DNA of 64,000 nucleotides, taken from positions 2,881,001-2,945,000 of the forward strand of contig NZ_JAPEPX010000001.1 of assembly GCF_026339935.1 (NCBI RefSeq). Direction: 5' to 3'. Of the stretch, positions 61,354 through 64,000 are shown in pieces. Source of the stretch: Streptomyces sp. NBC_01551. GTDB lineage: Bacteria > Actinomycetota > Actinomycetes > Streptomycetales > Streptomycetaceae. A program made the position numbers and the translations under genes. Below the pieces are notes generated by a model. That model did no database searches. It saw nothing but the letters and a program-made list of their open reading frames with translations, and was not told the origin of the DNA. The stretch's first letter is position 1; every line of letters starts with the position of its first letter.

Positions 61354-61923
61354 TCAGCTGTCGAGCAACTCGGCCATGGCGCGCAAGCCTTGGGCGAGCT
61401 CCCGCCCGGTCGGCGCCTGCCCCGGGTCGGTCAGCGCCTGCACCATCACCCCGCTGAGCAGGGCGATGTGCACGGACCCGAGGGCGCGTACGTCCTCCTC
61501 GGTGACCGCGTCCTCGGGAACCCCGCGCAGTTGCGCGGCCACCATGCGCCGGGCCTGGCGCTGGTTCTCGGCGAGGGTGGCGAGCAGCTCGGGCGAGGAC
61601 TGCGCGTGCACGAAGGCCTCGACGGAGGCGAGCCAGAGCCAGCGCATGTCGCCGAAGTCGCGGATCTTGCGGTCCCAGGTGTCGGCGTACCGCTCCGCGG
61701 CGGTGGCGCCCTGGCCGGCGAGCCGACCGGACCCGGCGGCCCACTCGTCCATGGCGGCGAAGAGGGCGAGGTTCAGCAGCGCGTCGCGGGAGCCGAAGTG
61801 GTAGCCGATGGCCGCCATGCTCACGTTCGAGGCCGCGGCGATGTCGCGCACGGTCGTGCGCAGGTAGCCCTTCTCCTCCAGGCAGCGGCGCGCTCCGGCC
61901 AGCAGGTCCTCGCGATTTCCCAT
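61354..61923 (-). CDS. TetR-family repressor
   Basis: 189 residues. N-terminal helix-turn-helix (GYLRTTVRDIAAASNVSMAAIGYHFGSRDALL) and a variable helical ligand domain with RWLWLASVEAFVHAQ. It is divergent from an alpha/beta hydrolase, the usual arrangement for a local repressor, and the shared 120-nt interval has 16-bp inverted repeats. The ligand is unknown; a hydrolase substrate is a fair guess. Confidence 0.9.
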   Translation of the reverse strand: MGNREDLLAGARRCLEEKGYLRTTVRDIAAASNVSMAAIGYHFGSRDALLNLALFAAMDEWAAGSGRLAGQGATAAERYADTWDRKIRDFGDMRWLWLASVEAFVHAQSSPELLATLAENQRQARRMVAAQLRGVPEDAVTEEDVRALGSVHIALLSGVMVQALTDPGQAPTGRELAQGLRAMAELLDS

Positions 61924-61944
61924 GCCGGGATCGTATCGGCGCCC

Positions 61945-61994
61945 GGGTTTGGGCAAGCGCCCAAGACGAACGTATTGCGCGCTTGCCCAAACCC
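61945..61994. promoter_or_regulatory. Long inverted repeat in the tetR/hydrolase intergenic region
   Basis: GGGTTTGGGCAAGCGC (61945-61960) and its exact complement (61979-61994) are separated by 18 nt. Each arm contains TTGGGCAAGCG, so two TetR dimers could bind back to back. The left arm continues into a second small palindrome (TTGGGC-AAGC-GCCCAA). Confidence 0.75.
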
Positions 61995-62043
61995 TGGCAG
62001 GCTCGTACCCGTCACCGCAGGCCACACAGGGGAGAGCCAAACC

Positions 62044-62826
62044 ATGCGCCACACGCTGACGATCGACGGCCGCACGCTGTCGTACCTGGACTTCGGCGGC
62101 CCGGGCCGCCCGCTCCTCGCCCTGCACGGGGGCATGTCCGAAGGCCTCGCCTTCGCCGGCCTCGCCGGCGCCCTGGGTGACGGGTGGCGGGTCATCGCCC
62201 CCGACCAGCGCGGCCACGGCGACTCCGACCGGGCCGCCGACTACGGCCGCGAGGGCTACCTCTCGGACGCCGTGGCCCTCCTCGACCACCTCGGCCTGGA
62301 CGCCCCCGTGGCCCTCCTCGGCTACTCCCTCGGCGGGTTCAACGCCTACCACCTGGCCGCCGCCCACCCCGACCGCGTCGCGGCCCTCGTCAACGTGGAC
62401 GCCACCGTGGAGATCGACCCCGACACGGCGGGAGGGCTCTTCGGCTTCCTGCCGGGCATGCGCTACACCGCCCCCACCCGCGAGGAACTCCTCGCCGCGG
62501 CCGGGCCGGTGGGCTCCCAGTTCGTCGAGCAGGCGCTGCGCCCGCTCCCCGACGGGGGCTGGCGGCTGCCGTTCCACCCGCAGGACATGCTCGACTCCGC
62601 CGAGGCCTGCCGCGGCGACCACTGGGACGCCTGGCTCGGGAGCGGCTGCCCGGCGCTGCTGGTCCACGGCACCCGCAGCCAGTCGCTCAGGCAGGACACC
62701 GCCGACGCGATGGTCACCCGCCGGCCCGGGACCTCGTACGCGCCCCTGGACGGGGACCACTTCCTGCCCTTCACGCACCCGGAGGGCTTCCACGAGGCCG
62801 TCACCCGGTTCCTGGCGGCGCTCTGA
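62044..62826 (+). CDS. Alpha/beta hydrolase
   Basis: 260 residues. The oxyanion HG motif is LLALHGGMSEG, the nucleophile elbow is GYSLGGFNAYHL (Ser in G-Y-S-L-G), and the catalytic Asp and His are in ALLVHGTRSQSL and DGDHFLPF. No signal peptide, so it acts in the cytoplasm. The ester or amide substrate cannot be told; control by the neighbouring TetR protein is likely. The ATG has GGGGAG about 12 nt upstream. Confidence 0.9.
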   Translation: MRHTLTIDGRTLSYLDFGGPGRPLLALHGGMSEGLAFAGLAGALGDGWRVIAPDQRGHGDSDRAADYGREGYLSDAVALLDHLGLDAPVALLGYSLGGFNAYHLAAAHPDRVAALVNVDATVEIDPDTAGGLFGFLPGMRYTAPTREELLAAAGPVGSQFVEQALRPLPDGGWRLPFHPQDMLDSAEACRGDHWDAWLGSGCPALLVHGTRSQSLRQDTADAMVTRRPGTSYAPLDGDHFLPFTHPEGFHEAVTRFLAAL

Positions 62827-62857
62827 CCGCTCCGGCACGGGGGTCCGGGGCACAACG

Positions 62858-62897
62858 CCGAAGGGGCGGCGGGCCACAAGGCCCACCGCCCCTTCGG
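62858..62897. terminator. Bidirectional terminator between hydrolase and nucleotidase
   Basis: CCGAAGGGGCGG and CCGCCCCTTCGG form a 12-bp stem; the loop contains a second small stem (GGGCC/GGCCC). Confidence 0.85.
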
Positions 62898-62915
62898 GCG
62901 CGCTGCACTCAGGTG

Positions 62916-64000
62916 TTACTTGACGACCGTGATGCGGTCCGCCGCCGGCGGGGCGATCGGGGCCGCCTCGGTCGACTTCGCCAGGTAGGTGTTGAAGGCC
63001 TCCAGGTCGGGCACGCCGACCAGCTTGTTCTTGTGCTCCTTCAGGACGGTGAAGCCGTCACCGCCGCCCGCGAGGAACTCGTTCATCGCGACCCGGTAGG
63101 TCTTGGCGGGGTCGATCGCCGCGCCGTTCAGCTTCACCGAGTCCACGACGATGCGGTCCGCGCCCGTCTTCGTCATGTCCAGGGTGTAGGTGAAGCCCTT
63201 CGAGACCTGCAGGATCTTCGGGTTCGGGCCGTTGACCGTGCCGCTGACCTGCTGCTGGAGCGCGGTGATCAGCTGCGCGCCGGTCAGGTCGACGATGTTC
63301 ATCAGGTTGTTGAACGGCTGGACCGTGTAGGACTCGCCGTACGTCACGACACCGTCGCCCTCGGCGCCCGCGGCCTTGTAGGCCAGGTCGGCACGGATGC
63401 CGCCCGGGTTCATGATGGCCAGCTGCGCGCCGCCCTTGGCGGCCGGGGCCGTGGCCTCCAGCTGGGCGTCGGCGATCAGGTCGCCGAGCGGCTTCTCGGG
63501 GGCCTCGGAACCGCGGCCCGCGATGTCCGCCGAGATGAAGCCCATCGGGCGGCTCGCGACCGGGGCGGCCAGCGCGTTCCAGCGGGTGATCAGCTCGGTC
63601 ATGTCCGGGGCCTTGGGCAGGTCACGGCTGACGATCTTGTTGACCGGCTTCGGCGCGGAGGCCGCCGTACGGACGATGTCCTTGGTCTTGCGGTCGTACT
63701 TCAGCGTGGTGTCCGTGAACAGGCGGCCGTACGAGGCGGCCGAGGTCACCATGCGCGGGTTGCCCGCCGGGTCGGGGATGTTGCAGGCGTACGCCTGGTG
63801 CGTGTGGCCGGTCACCAGCGCGTCGACCTTCGGGTCCACGTTCTTGGCGATGTCCACGATCGCGCCCGAGACGCCGGCGCCGGCGCCCGGGACGTCGCAG
63901 TCGTAGTTGTAGGCGCCGTTGGCGGGCAGACCGCCCTCGTGGATCAGCGCGACGATCGACTTGACGCCCTGCTTGTTCAGCTCGGCGGCGTACTTGTTGA
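62916..64000 (-). CDS. 5'-nucleotidase / bifunctional metallophosphatase, C-terminal part (5' end beyond window)
   Basis: About 361 codons are present and the frame is open at the window end. The metallophosphatase part shows VALIHEGGLPANGAYNYDC and DALVTGHTHQAYAC (G-H-T-H). The C-terminal 5_nucleotid_C domain has IMNPGGIRADL, TYGESYTVQPFNNLMNIVDLTG (in parts) and YRVAMNEFLAGGGDGFTVL, which are substrate-binding elements. Such enzymes dephosphorylate nucleotides or UDP-sugars outside the cell. Extracellular nucleotidases in this genus are often Pho-regulated, but the promoter is not visible. Confidence 0.93.
   Translation of the reverse strand, partial: NKYAAELNKQGVKSIVALIHEGGLPANGAYNYDCDVPGAGAGVSGAIVDIAKNVDPKVDALVTGHTHQAYACNIPDPAGNPRMVTSAASYGRLFTDTTLKYDRKTKDIVRTAASAPKPVNKIVSRDLPKAPDMTELITRWNALAAPVASRPMGFISADIAGRGSEAPEKPLGDLIADAQLEATAPAAKGGAQLAIMNPGGIRADLAYKAAGAEGDGVVTYGESYTVQPFNNLMNIVDLTGAQLITALQQQVSGTVNGPNPKILQVSKGFTYTLDMTKTGADRIVVDSVKLNGAAIDPAKTYRVAMNEFLAGGGDGFTVLKEHKNKLVGVPDLEAFNTYLAKSTEAAPIAPPAADRITVVK

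Overview
The window reads as part of the core chromosome of a Streptomyces species. GC content is very high, third codon positions are almost all G or C, and I found no TTA (bldA-type) codon in any gene I accepted. Streptomyces developmental and metabolic regulators are present: CdgB, RsiG/AmfC, PhoP-PhoR-PhoU, GlnR, Nur, CarD, SenS-SenR and MsiK. From memory, the gene order runs backwards through the S. coelicolor region from about SCO4284 (nagA) to SCO4152 (5'-nucleotidase); I could not check this. There is no phage, insertion sequence, CRISPR array or biosynthetic cluster.

Layout. 1-6.8 kb: the end of nagA, a PfkB-type sugar kinase, a CBM35-like membrane-anchored protein, the diguanylate cyclase cdgB with a regulator-rich promoter, a flavin reductase, arfB and terD. 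6.9-13.2 kb: an M1 aminopeptidase lipoprotein, the heme/redox-sensing hbpS-senS-senR locus, a degenerate repeat field and a pentapeptide-repeat protein. 13.2-21.9 kb: a quinone oxidoreductase behind a SoxR box, an acetyltransferase, an FAD oxidoreductase, tRNA-Thr(UGU), msiK, a nucleotidyltransferase and a DoxX membrane protein. 22-28 kb: housekeeping genes rlmB, cysS, ispF, ispD and carD, then a lipoprotein. 28-31 kb: phoP-phoR divergent from phoU with a PHO-box-like element, and a small Cys-rich peptide. 31-42 kb: enoyl-CoA hydratase, gpmA, an MFS exporter, an NlpC/P60 endopeptidase, mshA, YbjN, a receiver-PP2C phosphatase, an HbhA-like protein and an XRE regulator with its own palindrome. 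42-50 kb: a frameshifted gene, a PrmC-like methyltransferase, an ECF sigma factor, Eis, RsiG, dtd, ygfZ, nur, a nitrobindin-like protein and a 33-residue membrane peptide. 50-64 kb: DUF1416 and a sulfurtransferase behind a cysteine-codon leader peptide, LmeA, MoaD-like, glnR, a LacI regulator, a PepD-MprA-MprB-like envelope-stress cluster, a PI-PLC-like enzyme, a TetR/hydrolase pair and the end of a 5'-nucleotidase.

How the genes work together. CdgB makes c-di-GMP and RsiG is a c-di-GMP-dependent anti-sigma factor, so both ends of one developmental signalling axis lie in the window. PhoRP-PhoU and GlnR control phosphate and nitrogen. NagA, the kinase and MsiK serve amino-sugar and oligosaccharide uptake. 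SenS-SenR-HbpS, the SoxR-box gene, Nur, mycothiol synthesis (MshA) and the PepD-MprAB-like set respond to redox, metal and envelope stress.

The most interesting signals are small: a leaderless two-cysteine leader peptide before the sulfurtransferase; overlapping BldD-, Crp- and CebR-like sites between cdgB and the flavin reductase; 11-bp-spaced CTCAG repeats before the HtrA-type protease; two tiny genes (33 and 49 residues); and a recurrent pattern of TANNNT boxes 6-8 nt before start codons, which implies many leaderless mRNAs.
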